A stretch of 64,000 nt of DNA from CAKSFT01 sp045544615 (GTDB lineage: Bacteria > Bacillota > Clostridia > UBA1381): contig JAZPZI010000033.1 of NCBI GenBank assembly GCA_045544615.1, positions 1 to 64,000 on the forward strand, written 5' to 3'. Both the position numbers and the translations under genes were made by a program. Under the pieces are notes generated by a model. That model was not told the origin of the DNA. It searched no databases and was given only the letters and a program-made list of their open reading frames with translations. The number at the start of each line of letters is the position of its first letter. Within the stretch, counting starts at the first letter, position 1. This document shows, one piece after another, positions 25,246 to 33,238 of this stretch.

Positions 25246-25488
25246 ATGCAGATGACTAAAGAAGAGCTTGGCGAAAGAATCCGACTTTATCGAAAAAGAG
25301 GCGGTTACACCCAACAGGAGTTTGCAAAAATTCTCGGCATCTCGGCTGCCACTCTTTCATCATATGAAACCGGCAAAACCGAGCCAACCATAGATATTAT
25401 CGGCAAAATTGCCGCACTCTACAACACAACTACCGATGCGGTTTTAGACCTTCGCATCAAAGAAACCGAAAACCCATACTGGTCATAA
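25246..25488 (+). CDS. Small XRE-family helix-turn-helix protein
   Basis: The 80-residue protein is almost entirely one helix-turn-helix domain (IRLYRKRGGYTQQEFAKILG, then ATLSSYETGKTEPTIDIIGK). The start at 25246 follows GGAGG; a longer upstream frame is spurious. It is divergent from the S component-coaX operon and may regulate it or itself. No partner gene lies downstream. A strong terminator follows. Confidence 0.85.
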   Translation: MQMTKEELGERIRLYRKRGGYTQQEFAKILGISAATLSSYETGKTEPTIDIIGKIAALYNTTTDAVLDLRIKETENPYWS

Positions 25489-25492
25489 AAAT

Positions 25493-25521
25493 AAGGTGCA
25501 GTCATATAAGACCGCACCTTT
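25493..25521 (+). terminator. Bidirectional terminator
   Basis: The arms AAGGTGCAGTC and GACCGCACCTT (one mismatch) end in T runs in both directions. It serves the XRE gene and the convergent DUF1294 gene, whose last codons overlap it. Confidence 0.8.
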
Positions 25522-25774
25522 TTAACATCCAAAAAGCTGTCGCTGCAAAAATTATGAGGGCAAAAAATGCCGTAACCAGAAACTTTGCCTTTCTGATTTT
25601 GTGGCGAAAAACCATCATCGCAAGCGTTGCACCCGCACCTCCAAAAAACAGTGCTGAGAAAATCATACACTTCTCAGAAATTCGCCTTTGCCTGTGTATC
25701 GCTTTGAATTTATCCACGCCATAGAGTATAAACACAACCAGGTTCCATGCCAAAAGTGCAAGTAATGACTTCAT
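25502..25774 (-). CDS. DUF1294 small membrane protein
   Basis: The 90-residue protein has an N-terminal transmembrane helix (LLALLAWNLVVFILYGVDKF) and the DUF1294 pattern: GVDKFKAIHRQRRISE, then FFGGAGATLAMMVFRHKIRKAKF, then a C-terminal hydrophobic helix. Its function is unknown. The ATG at 25774 lies one base after the stop of the GIY-YIG gene and follows GGGGGA, so I prefer it to the upstream TTG. Confidence 0.8.
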   Translation of the reverse strand: MKSLLALLAWNLVVFILYGVDKFKAIHRQRRISEKCMIFSALFFGGAGATLAMMVFRHKIRKAKFLVTAFFALIIFAATAFWMLKRCGLI

Positions 25775-25775
25775 A

Positions 25776-26018
25776 CTACTTTCCCCCAATAAGCATCAGT
25801 TTATCCTTGCGGGAAAGCTTTTTTATTTCACGCTCCCGCCTCATTGCCTCGGCTTTTGTAGCAAAGCATTCGCTGTATACTACCCGTACAGGAAGTCTTG
25901 ACCTGGTGTATTTTGCACCCTTTCCCGAATTATGCACCGCTTCACGTTTTTTAATATCGTCGGTGTATCCGCAATAAAGAGTACCGTCTGCACATTCTAA
26001 AATATATGTATAAAACAA
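25776..26018 (-). CDS. GIY-YIG domain protein (UPF0213/YazA-like)
   Basis: The 80-residue protein is a minimal GIY-YIG nuclease domain. It shows TYILECADGTLYCGYTDDI at the start, conserved Arg and Glu in REIKKL, and typical HNSGKGAKYTRSRLPV. Small stand-alone members occur widely and may act in DNA or RNA processing; their role is not established. The start is a TTG after GGGGGAG. It is translationally close to the DUF1294 gene. Confidence 0.85.
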   Translation of the reverse strand: MFYTYILECADGTLYCGYTDDIKKREAVHNSGKGAKYTRSRLPVRVVYSECFATKAEAMRREREIKKLSRKDKLMLIGGK

Positions 26019-26155
26019 ACGCTCTCCCCCTCAAGACGAAGATGTTCTTTTTATAATTATATAATAGTTTTATTCCAAAATCAATCAATTTTTTGTTATA
26101 ATTGCGACTTTTTTAAAAAAGTTTTCTTTTTTTCTGACTTTTTTTTAAAAAACAC

Positions 26156-26184
26156 TTGCAAAGCGATGATTTTTATGTTAAAAT
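26156..26184 (+). promoter_or_regulatory. Promoter of rpmB
   Basis: TTGCAA (26156-26161), a 17-bp spacer and TAAAAT (26179-26184) follow a poly-A/T tract that may act as an UP element. Confidence 0.75.
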
Positions 26185-26227
26185 ACATATGTTTTTGATA
26201 ATTGTTTTTAAATAGGAGGTGTTTTGC

Positions 26228-26416
26228 ATGGCAAAATGTGATATCTGCGGTAAGGGCGTTACTTTTGGTATTAAGGTCAGCCACTCGCATAGAAGATCAA
26301 ACAGAACATGGAAGCCTAACGTAAGAAAGGTTAGAGCGATTGTTAACGGTACAACTAAGTCAGTTAACGTTTGTACACGTTGTCTCCGTTCAGGAAAGGT
26401 TACACGTGCAGTGTGA
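26228..26416 (+). CDS. rpmB: 50S ribosomal protein L28
   Basis: L28 (62 residues) begins AKCDICGKGVTFG and carries paired cysteines at both ends (CDIC and CTRC), i.e. the zinc-binding form. HSHRRSNRTWKPN is typical. The ATG at 26228 is preceded by AGGAGG; three upstream codons in frame are not likely translated. The gene is monocistronic. In Bacillus rpmB stands next to yloU, which here lies 10 kb away. Confidence 0.95.
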   Translation: MAKCDICGKGVTFGIKVSHSHRRSNRTWKPNVRKVRAIVNGTTKSVNVCTRCLRSGKVTRAV

Positions 26417-26442
26417 TGTTTTTCTAAAAGAAAGATGTATGG

Positions 26443-26475
26443 CAGAGAACATTTTGTTCTCTGTTTTCTTTTTTT
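26443..26475 (+). terminator. Terminator of rpmB
   Basis: The arms CAGAGAACA and TGTTCTCTG are followed by TTTTCTTTTTTT. Confidence 0.9.
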
Positions 26476-26487
26476 GTAAATAATTTA

Positions 26488-26516
26488 TTGATTTTTCACA
26501 CGATATATGGTATAAT
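26488..26516 (+). promoter_or_regulatory. Promoter of murA
   Basis: TTGATT (26488-26493), a 17-bp spacer and a perfect TATAAT (26511-26516). It lies 134 bp upstream of the murA start, leaving a long leader. Confidence 0.8.
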
Positions 26517-26522
26517 TTTCTT

Positions 26523-26649
26523 AAGTATGTTTGATTTAGGACAATTAGTACATGTTAAGCCCACCGCAGACAGTGTTTTGTCTCGGTTATGCATTCGGCA
26601 AATCGGCCGTTAGCGGTCATTTGCCTATTCACATAAAAGGAGTAATACA
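26523..26649 (+). promoter_or_regulatory. Structured leader of murA
   Basis: The ~125-nt leader contains a strong hairpin at about 26597-26625: outer arms GGCAAAT/ATTTGCC and inner arms GGCCG/CGGTC around TTAG. A smaller one uses AGACA/TGTCT near 26568-26583. No T run follows the large hairpin, so it is not a classical terminator. I do not recognise a known riboswitch. A 28-codon frame (26527-26613) starts almost at the predicted transcript start but has no ribosome-binding site. Confidence 0.45.
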
Positions 26650-27924
26650 GTGGAAAAACTAATCATAAAAGGCGGCACGCCTTTAAAGGGCGAAGTTGCA
26701 ATAAGCGGCGCAAAAAATGCCGCAGTCGCTATAATTCCGGCATGTCTTCTCATAAACGGTCCCTGCCGTCTGGAAAATCTTCCCGACATTAAGGATGTGG
26801 GTCTGTTTTTGGAAATTCTCTCAAGTCTGGGAGCTACAGTTAATTATATAAACAAAAACACAGTCGATGTCGACTGTACAAATGTTGACACATACGAGCC
26901 ATCAGAGGAACTCACAAGAAAGATGCGTGGTTCATCATATCTTATGGGTGCACTTTTGGGCCGTTTCAATAAATGTATCACATCACCTCCGGGTGGATGC
27001 GATTTCGGCACACGCCCGATCGACCTTCACATAAAGGGCTTCGAGGCACTTGGTGCAACAGTAAATCTTGAGTACGGCAAAATCCATATATCTGCCGAGA
27101 CACTTCAGGGTGCAAATGTTTATTTTGATACCTTGAGCGTTGGTGCAACGGTAAATGTGATTCTTTCAGCTGTCCGTGCAAAGGGTACTACAACAATCGA
27201 AAATGCCGCAAAAGAACCACATATTGTTGACCTTGCAAACTTCTTAAATGCAATGGGTGCAAACATTCGTGGTGCAGGTACAGATACAATCAAAATCAAG
27301 GGCGTAACACGCCTTCACGGCGGATGTTATTCAATCATCCCTGACCAGATTGAGGCAGGCACATTTATGGTTGCTGCTGCCGCAACAAGAGGCGACGTTA
27401 CCCTGACAAATGTTATCCCGAGACACCTTGAGTCAATCTCTGCAAAGCTTGAAGAAGCAGGTGTTGTAATTGAAGAGGATGACGACCGTGTAAGAGTTTA
27501 CGTTCCCGAGAATGCAAAGTTCAAAAAGATAAGCTTCACAGCACTTCCATACCCGGGATTTCCTACCGACATGCAACCACAACTTGTAACCTTCCTCTCG
27601 GCCGTTCCGGGCACATCTACAGCCCGTGAAGGAGTTTGGGATGACCGCTTCCGTTATGTAGGCGAGCTCACAAGAATGGGTGCAAACATAAACGTTGAAG
27701 GAAAGCTTGCAATGATTCACGGTGTTAAAAAGCTCATGGGCGCAAGTGTTCGTGCAACCGACCTTCGTGCCGGTGCGGCGCTTATTATTGCAGGGCTTAT
27801 GGCGGACGGAATCACCGAAATAACCGAAATTCAGCATATAGACAGAGGCTACGAAAACTTTGAGGCGAAGTTTACCGCACTGGGTGCTGATATTCACCGT
27901 GTTCAGGTCGTTTCCAATCATTAA
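26650..27924 (+). CDS. murA: UDP-N-acetylglucosamine 1-carboxyvinyltransferase
   Basis: MurA (424 residues) transfers enolpyruvate from PEP to UDP-GlcNAc, the first committed step of peptidoglycan synthesis. The start LIIKGGTPLKGEVAISGAKN and the catalytic-loop PGGCDFGTRPIDLH, with the PEP-reactive cysteine targeted by fosfomycin, are present. The start is GTG after AAAGGAG. Clostridia often carry two murA paralogues. It is followed closely by walJ and rlmH on the same strand. Confidence 0.96.
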   Translation: MEKLIIKGGTPLKGEVAISGAKNAAVAIIPACLLINGPCRLENLPDIKDVGLFLEILSSLGATVNYINKNTVDVDCTNVDTYEPSEELTRKMRGSSYLMGALLGRFNKCITSPPGGCDFGTRPIDLHIKGFEALGATVNLEYGKIHISAETLQGANVYFDTLSVGATVNVILSAVRAKGTTTIENAAKEPHIVDLANFLNAMGANIRGAGTDTIKIKGVTRLHGGCYSIIPDQIEAGTFMVAAAATRGDVTLTNVIPRHLESISAKLEEAGVVIEEDDDRVRVYVPENAKFKKISFTALPYPGFPTDMQPQLVTFLSAVPGTSTAREGVWDDRFRYVGELTRMGANINVEGKLAMIHGVKKLMGASVRATDLRAGAALIIAGLMADGITEITEIQHIDRGYENFEAKFTALGADIHRVQVVSNH

Positions 27925-27936
27925 GGAGCTCTCGGT

Positions 27937-28710
27937 ATGATATTTACACTAATGAGCGGTTCTTCGGGAAACTCCACTCTTATTGTTGAGAATGGCACTA
28001 TGATTCTTCTCGATTGCGGTGCATCAGGAAAAAAGCTTTCCATATCAATAGAAAGCCTCGGCTATGATTGCCGTGACCTTTCGGCAATCCTTGTAACGCA
28101 CGAGCATATAGACCATGTAAGCGGTGCAGGAGTTCTCTCGAGAAGATTTGACATCCCGGTTTATGCTACCGCTGAGACGCTTGGTGTGATGAATGTCGGA
28201 CCAATTTCTGAGAAGAATATTCGTCCGGTTTTGCCCGGCAAGGACTTCCAAGTGGGCGATATCAATGTTTCACCGTTTTCAATATCGCACGATGCGAGAA
28301 ATCCGGTCGGCTATTCATTCGACCTCGACAGCGGAAAATTCACATCACTCACCGACACCGGCGTGATCACACAGGAAATATATGATAAAATGAAGGACAG
28401 CAAGTACCTGCTTTTAGAGTCCAATCACGATGTGGATATGCTAAAATGCGGTAACTACCCCTACCCCTTAAAATGCAGAATTTTAGGAAAAACCGGGCAT
28501 CTTTCAAATGCTACCGCTGCAAAGGTTGCAAAAAAAATGCTCGAAAACGGCACCGAACGTATTATGCTTGGCCATTTGAGCAACGAAAATAACACCCCGG
28601 AGATAGCATATAAAACAAGCGAAAATGCTTTGACCGAAAGCGGTGCAATCATTGGCAAGGATATCTTGCTTTCGGTTGCAAAAAGATACGATATTACGAG
28701 GTTAGTATGA
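27937..28710 (+). CDS. walJ: MBL-fold hydrolase, WalJ/YycJ family
   Basis: The 257-residue metallo-beta-lactamase-fold protein has SGSSGNSTLIVENG at the start, the metal-binding THEHIDHVSG motif near residue 55, and further ligands in SLTDTG and LLESNHD. WalJ/YycJ is thought to be an exonuclease-like enzyme linked to the WalRK cell-wall regulon in Bacillus; here the walRK genes are not adjacent. It overlaps rlmH by four bases, a conserved neighbour pair. Confidence 0.88.
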   Translation: MIFTLMSGSSGNSTLIVENGTMILLDCGASGKKLSISIESLGYDCRDLSAILVTHEHIDHVSGAGVLSRRFDIPVYATAETLGVMNVGPISEKNIRPVLPGKDFQVGDINVSPFSISHDARNPVGYSFDLDSGKFTSLTDTGVITQEIYDKMKDSKYLLLESNHDVDMLKCGNYPYPLKCRILGKTGHLSNATAAKVAKKMLENGTERIMLGHLSNENNTPEIAYKTSENALTESGAIIGKDILLSVAKRYDITRLV

Positions 28711-29183
28711 ACATTACTTTGATTTGTGTTGGAAAATTAAAGGAAAAATATTTAAAGGATGCTTTGCAGGAATACGCAAAGCGTCTTTCTCGTTTTGCAA
28801 AACTCGAAATAATAGAGCTTGCCGACCGCAAAATCCCCGAGAACGCATCGCAAAAAGAGGAGACGGCAGTTCTGGAGGCCGAGGGTGCAGACATTATTTC
28901 AAAAATCAAGCCCAACTCGTATGTGATAACACTCTGTATCGAAGGAAAGGAACTCTCCAGCACAGAGTTTGCCGAAAAAATGCAGGAAATATCTTTCACA
29001 ACGGGCAACATCGTCTTTATAATCGGCGGCTCGCTGGGTTTGAGTGAAGCAGTAAAATCCGCATCAAAGCTACGGTTGAGCTTTGGGAAAATCACTCTCC
29101 CGCATCAGCTTATGCGAGTAGTGTTGTTAGAACAGATTTACCGTACATTTAAAATAAACAATAACGAAACATATCACAAATAA
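28707..29183 (+). CDS. rlmH: 23S rRNA (pseudouridine1915-N3)-methyltransferase
   Basis: RlmH (158 residues) is a SPOUT-class enzyme that methylates pseudouridine 1915 in helix 69 of 23S rRNA. The start MNITLICVGKLKEKYLKDA, the motif FIIGGSLGLSEAV and the C-terminal HQLMRVVLLEQIYRTFKI-like sequence are conserved. The ATG overlaps the walJ stop (ATGA). A terminator follows. Confidence 0.96.
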   Translation: MNITLICVGKLKEKYLKDALQEYAKRLSRFAKLEIIELADRKIPENASQKEETAVLEAEGADIISKIKPNSYVITLCIEGKELSSTEFAEKMQEISFTTGNIVFIIGGSLGLSEAVKSASKLRLSFGKITLPHQLMRVVLLEQIYRTFKINNNETYHK

Positions 29184-29218
29184 AACCGAAAGCATATCGC
29201 TTTCGGTTTTATAATTTT
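29183..29218 (+). terminator. Terminator of murA-walJ-rlmH
   Basis: The arms AAAACCGAAAGC (29183-29194) and GCTTTCGGTTTT (29199-29210) are followed by ATAATTTT. The stop codon of rlmH overlaps the left arm. Confidence 0.85.
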
Positions 29219-29349
29219 CTGCTTTTTAATACCTCATCAAGCACATAAAAGTTATACAAAATATTTTCTTCCTTATAACTCTTTAGTCCTCAAAAAACAT
29301 GCTCGTCCGTCAACTTACTCAAGATACTTTGGTCTGCATTTTAAGTTCG

Positions 29350-29718
29350 TTATATTAGTTCGCAGTTCTCATTTTTTGTTAGCGCGTCAATCATTCTATT
29401 ATACTCTTTGGCATCAAAATCCGTATCTTTTTCGTCAATAGTTTCCAGCAAAGACATCACACTGGCTATTGAATCTTCATTTTTCTCATCATACTCATAA
29501 AGGTCTGTAAACCAAAGCACATTAACCCAATCCAACAAAGCTTGTTCACTAATAGCTCCCCTTATATATAATTTTATGGCATAAATGACATCATCAGCAC
29601 TTACCGATTCTAGGCCTTTTTGCTGAATGTTGTGTAGATCCTCTCCATAAACTTTTTTTAAATCTTCTACATTTGCTTCAAATTTTTTAAACTTTTTCAA
29701 AATTTCAGCCATTATCAT
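29350..29718 (-). CDS. Small acidic protein, possible immunity protein
   Basis: The 122-residue product is acidic and helical, with no signal peptide and no family I recognise. It overlaps the end of the upstream gene by four bases (ATGA), so the two are translationally coupled. Small acidic proteins coupled to a toxin-like gene are often immunity proteins, and that is the basis of this guess. AT-rich base use and isolation between a terminator and an oppositely oriented oxidoreductase gene suggest acquisition. Confidence 0.5.
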   Translation of the reverse strand: MIMAEILKKFKKFEANVEDLKKVYGEDLHNIQQKGLESVSADDVIYAIKLYIRGAISEQALLDWVNVLWFTDLYEYDEKNEDSIASVMSLLETIDEKDTDFDAKEYNRMIDALTKNENCELI

Positions 29719-30188
29719 TTTTCCTTTCTGTGTATCAAGCTTCCTGTCGGATCAAAACTCTCTTTATATACTCTTAATGTTTTTCCATTCTTATCAATTA
29801 TTTTATAGTATATGGCTTTAGAACCAGGAACTCTTCCTGGATTTTCCATTTTGACAATAAAAGTTTCGTCGTTGTCCTTAATAACAGCAAATTTATTATA
29901 GTTGTTAGAGCTTCCCTTAAAAAAGGATTTTGTTCCCTTTTGAATAGGCTCAGGTAATTCTTTTACCGCTTCTAACACTTCGCTTTTTGTAGTTCCTCTA
30001 TAAAGTTCTCGACTATCACTCTTTCTCTCAATTTCCACATGCCAGTCATAGTCGCTGTCATCCACAACGGCAGGAGTTTTCATGGTTACAAGCTTTATTC
30101 CTGCCACCAGGGCTTGAGTATCGGATATCGTCTTTGCAGACTGGAATCGTTCTTCGCTATCCAAAAGGTCATATTTCCATAATACCAC
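29715..30188 (-). CDS. Possible polymorphic-toxin C-terminal module
   Basis: This 157-residue protein has no signal peptide. Its last ~60 residues (KFAVIKDNDETFIVKMENPG, then GSKAIYYKIIDKNGKTLRVY and ESFDPTGSLIHRKEK) resemble the C-terminal end of contact-dependent and LXG-type toxin cassettes, which often finish with a K-DPTG-L-H-K-like tail. No delivery domain is present upstream, so it would be an orphan module if the resemblance is real. It is coupled to the next gene by a four-base overlap. Alternative: an unrelated lineage-specific pair. Confidence 0.45.
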   Translation of the reverse strand: MVLWKYDLLDSEERFQSAKTISDTQALVAGIKLVTMKTPAVVDDSDYDWHVEIERKSDSRELYRGTTKSEVLEAVKELPEPIQKGTKSFFKGSSNNYNKFAVIKDNDETFIVKMENPGRVPGSKAIYYKIIDKNGKTLRVYKESFDPTGSLIHRKEK

Positions 30189-30281
30189 ATATTTTTTTAA
30201 TTGTCCAGCGGCACCTTACCCTGTTTTTTATTTTCCAAATTGAACATACTAATACTATCACAATAAAACGGAGGATAAAAA

Positions 30282-31589
30282 ATGAAGAAATCAGTTTGGT
30301 CGGATAGTGTAAAATTGCCTGAATTTGAAAAGCTTGAGGGTGACAGAAAAACCGACTGTTTAATTATCGGCGGCGGGATTGCGGGAATACTTACCGCCTA
30401 TTTTCTCGATGCATCAGGAGTTGACTATATCCTTGTCGAGGGCAGTAAAATTGCCTCGGGCACAACCAGGAACACCACCGCAAAAATCACATCACTTCAC
30501 GGACTTATTTATGATAAGCTTCTCCGTGATTTTGGAAAAGAGTATGCCCAAAGCTACCTTTTAGCAAATCAAAGTGCACTCTTAAAGTATGAAGAACTTT
30601 CAAAAAGGATAGAGTGTGATTTTGAGAAAAAGGATGCCTACACCTACTCCCTGACCAGTCGGAGTATAATTGAAGATGAGGTAAATGCCGCAAACCGTCT
30701 TGGCTTTGAAGCAGAGTTTACCGAAGATACAGAGCTTCCCTTTGCCGTAAAAGGTGCCGTAAAATTCAAAAATCAGGCACAGTTTAACCCATTGAAATTC
30801 ATAGCCGAAATCTCAAAAGGCTTAAATATATACGAAAACTCCTTTGTCCGTGAAATCACCCCGACCGAGGTGATTACCGACACGGCAAGAATCAAGCCCG
30901 GAAAAATCATTGTTGCGACACACTTTCCATTTATAAACCGACACGGCAACTTTTTCTTAAAGCTTTATCAACACCGTTCATATGTTACGGCATTTAAAAA
31001 CGTCCCGTCCCTACAAGGTATGTATGTCGATGAAGACAAAAAGGGAATGTCTCTCAGAAGTTACGGCGATTATCTTTTTATCGGAGGTGGAGGTCACCGC
31101 ACCGGTAAAAAGAGCGATGCCTGGCAGGGGATAGATGATTTTTCAGCAAAATACTATCCCGAAGCAATAAAATGCTATAGCTGGGCGGCACAGGATTGCA
31201 TGAGCCTTGATAGCATCCCCTATATCGGCAGGTATTCAAAAAACACACCCGATATGTTTGTTGCAACAGGCTTTAACAAATGGGGTATGACTTCATCCAT
31301 GGTTGCCGCTAATATTTTAGCTGATATGGTTCAGGGAAAGAAAAATGATTTTGCCGAGTATTTTTCACCCCAAAGAAGCATCTTAAAACCGCAACTTTTA
31401 GTTAACGGTTTTGAATCGACACTAAATCTTTTGACACCAACAAAAAAACGTTGTCCACATCTCGGGTGTGCCCTTAAATGGAACAGTAGAGAGCATAGCT
31501 GGGATTGTCCATGCCACGGTTCACGGTTCGAAGAAAACGGCAAGCTGATTGATAACCCTGCAACTGATGATGCAAAAATAACTGACTAA
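30282..31589 (+). CDS. FAD-dependent oxidoreductase with C-terminal Rieske domain
   Basis: The 435-residue protein starts with a DAO-type FAD domain (Rossmann motif IIGGGIAGILTAYFLDASG near residue 28; NTTAKITSLHG). It ends with a Rieske [2Fe-2S] domain with ligands in CPHLGC and CPCHGS at about residues 391-412. Such proteins occur widely in anaerobes and Bacillota, but substrate and partner are not established. It is monocistronic. A duplicated spoIIID fragment begins about 55 bp downstream. Confidence 0.88.
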   Translation: MKKSVWSDSVKLPEFEKLEGDRKTDCLIIGGGIAGILTAYFLDASGVDYILVEGSKIASGTTRNTTAKITSLHGLIYDKLLRDFGKEYAQSYLLANQSALLKYEELSKRIECDFEKKDAYTYSLTSRSIIEDEVNAANRLGFEAEFTEDTELPFAVKGAVKFKNQAQFNPLKFIAEISKGLNIYENSFVREITPTEVITDTARIKPGKIIVATHFPFINRHGNFFLKLYQHRSYVTAFKNVPSLQGMYVDEDKKGMSLRSYGDYLFIGGGGHRTGKKSDAWQGIDDFSAKYYPEAIKCYSWAAQDCMSLDSIPYIGRYSKNTPDMFVATGFNKWGMTSSMVAANILADMVQGKKNDFAEYFSPQRSILKPQLLVNGFESTLNLLTPTKKRCPHLGCALKWNSREHSWDCPCHGSRFEENGKLIDNPATDDAKITD

Positions 31590-31653
31590 ATTTTATCCTC
31601 ATAATTCCCCCTATCCGCTCATAGTATATACTAAAAACATTTAGGGGGACATT

Positions 31654-31776
31654 ATGAAGGACTATATCGAGGAGCGTGTGCTTGAGCTTGCCGACTATAT
31701 AATCGAGTCCGGCTCAACCGTCCGTGCCACCGCAAAAAGATTTAATATTTCAAAATCAACCGTACATAAAGTCTAA
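31654..31776 (+). pseudogene. spoIIID: Truncated spoIIID 5' copy
   Basis: The 118 bp from the ATG (31654-31771) match the intact gene at 33239-33356 with 5 mismatches and one amino-acid change (Arg for Lys). The ribosome-binding site TTAGGGGGA is also shared. Identity ends after the codons STVHK and the frame stops two codons later, giving a 40-residue protein. That piece contains the start and most of the helix-turn-helix but lacks the C-terminal basic part. The upstream promoter regions of the two copies have diverged. It is probably the original 5' end, separated by insertion of the leucine-rich-repeat gene. Confidence 0.88.
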
Positions 31777-31827
31777 AGTATTTGTGCAGGTCAGTTTGGT
31801 ACTTCCCGATGCAATAGCATAAAGGCA

Positions 31828-31859
31828 TTAAAAAACGCACCTGTTTCGGTGCGTTTTTA
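31828..31859 (-). terminator. Terminator of the leucine-rich-repeat gene
   Basis: The arms AAAAACGCACC (31831-31841) and GGTGCGTTTTT (31848-31858) give a strong hairpin with T runs on both strands. Confidence 0.88.
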
Positions 31860-31865
31860 TGTTGC

Positions 31866-33065
31866 TTATTTTACATCTTCAACCTCGCATACAGGTTTTA
31901 AGCTTGTTAAATCATTCCAAACCATAACCTTTGCTTTTGTATAATCTTTGGTTGTTGTAAAAGGAATTGCTTCGCCTGCATATACAGCTCTTTGCATTTC
32001 GACAAATTGTTCTCCGTTGTATAATGCAAGAATGACAGTTTTACCATTTCCAATATTGATTGGTGTAATAGTAAATTTTTTATCATTGTTCGAAAGTGTT
32101 GTTTTTGTGTTTGGCATAAAATGAATTTCTGCATTTGTAAGATATTTATTACCTGAATAAATTGATATTTTATTCCATTTTTTCGCTGTTCCTTTGTAAT
32201 AAATATCTGTTAAGTTTCCGCACCCAACAAATGCATCATATCCGATACTTGTTACACTGTCTGGAATTGTTATGTTTGTAAGACTTGTACAATTTTGAAA
32301 CGTACGGCTATTGAAACTTGTTACACTGTCTGGAATTGTTATGCTTGTAAGGCCCGTGCAATCACTAAACGCACCGAGGCCGATAGTTGTTACACTGTCC
32401 GGAATTGTTATACTTGTAAGACCTCTACAATATTCAAACGCCTCGGCTCCGATAGTTGTTACACTGTCTGGAATTGTTATGCTTGTAAGGCCTTCGCAAC
32501 GATAAAACGCCTCGGCTCCGATAGTTGTTACACCGTCTGGAATTGTTATGCTTGTAAGGCCTTCGCAACCATAAAACGCCTCGGCTCCGATAGTTGTTAC
32601 ACCGTCTGGAATTGTTATGCTCGTAAGGCCTTCGCAACAATAAAATGTATATTTATAGATACTTGTTAGACTGTCTGGAATTGTTATGCTTGTAAGGCCT
32701 TTGCAATGATAAAATGCCCAGATTCCGATAGTTGTTACACTGTCTGGAATTGTTATGCTCGTAAGGCCCGTGCAATCATAAAACGCCTCGGCTCCGATAG
32801 TTGTTACACTGTCTGGAATTGTTATGCTTGTAAGACCTCTACAATATTTAAACGTATAGCTACCGATAGTTGTTACAGGATAACCGCTAATGGTATCGGG
32901 TATTACAATATCACCACTTGCGGAAGTATCGCAATCTGTAATTGTCGCTTCGCCATTTGAAACATAGTATGTATATATCCCTTCAGTTTCAGCCGATACA
33001 TTTATCATACCAAATACAATTATGCTTAATATAACTGCCATTAATGCTAATAAATTTTTTTTCAT
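31866..33065 (-). CDS. Secreted BspA-like leucine-rich-repeat protein (cargo between two spoIIID 5' ends)
   Basis: The 399-residue protein begins with a Sec signal peptide (MKKNLLALMAVILSIIVFG, with cleavage likely after VSA). About ten LRR_5 units of 23 residues follow (pattern TTIGAEAFYDCTGLTSITIP), spanning roughly residues 65-290. The C-terminal domain (after KTTLSNNDKKFTITPINIG) is a ~90-residue beta-rich module found on clostridial surface proteins. There is no LPXTG or other anchor. The 69-bp DNA repeats are nearly identical, so copy number may vary. It has its own promoter and terminator and lies antisense to spoIIID, bounded by direct copies of the spoIIID 5' end. Confidence 0.9.
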   Translation of the reverse strand: MKKNLLALMAVILSIIVFGMINVSAETEGIYTYYVSNGEATITDCDTSASGDIVIPDTISGYPVTTIGSYTFKYCRGLTSITIPDSVTTIGAEAFYDCTGLTSITIPDSVTTIGIWAFYHCKGLTSITIPDSLTSIYKYTFYCCEGLTSITIPDGVTTIGAEAFYGCEGLTSITIPDGVTTIGAEAFYRCEGLTSITIPDSVTTIGAEAFEYCRGLTSITIPDSVTTIGLGAFSDCTGLTSITIPDSVTSFNSRTFQNCTSLTNITIPDSVTSIGYDAFVGCGNLTDIYYKGTAKKWNKISIYSGNKYLTNAEIHFMPNTKTTLSNNDKKFTITPINIGNGKTVILALYNGEQFVEMQRAVYAGEAIPFTTTKDYTKAKVMVWNDLTSLKPVCEVEDVK

Positions 33066-33127
33066 TCAAGTCACCTACAAAAATAACATTTTAATGATCA
33101 ACACACAAATTGTTAATCATGTCTTTC

Positions 33128-33156
33128 ATTGTAACATATTTTAAAATAAAAATCAA
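33128..33156 (-). promoter_or_regulatory. Promoter of the leucine-rich-repeat gene
   Basis: The minus strand has TTGATT (33151-33156), a 17-bp spacer and TACAAT (33128-33133), 60 bp upstream of the ATG. Confidence 0.7.
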
Positions 33157-33238
33157 GTAAACCTACCGATTTTCATTTCTAAATCCCCTCCCCCTTGCAT
33201 ATAGATATACAAACTACTATTTTTATTAGGGGGAGATT

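Noticed and set aside
26527..26613. A 28-codon frame at the start of the murA leader
   Set aside because: It would be nearly leaderless, with no ribosome-binding site, and it ends inside the hairpin. I keep it only as a remark on the leader.
32295..32669. Cysteine- and repeat-rich frames on the plus strand within the leucine-rich-repeat gene
   Set aside because: These are antisense shadows created by the 69-bp repeats of the real gene.
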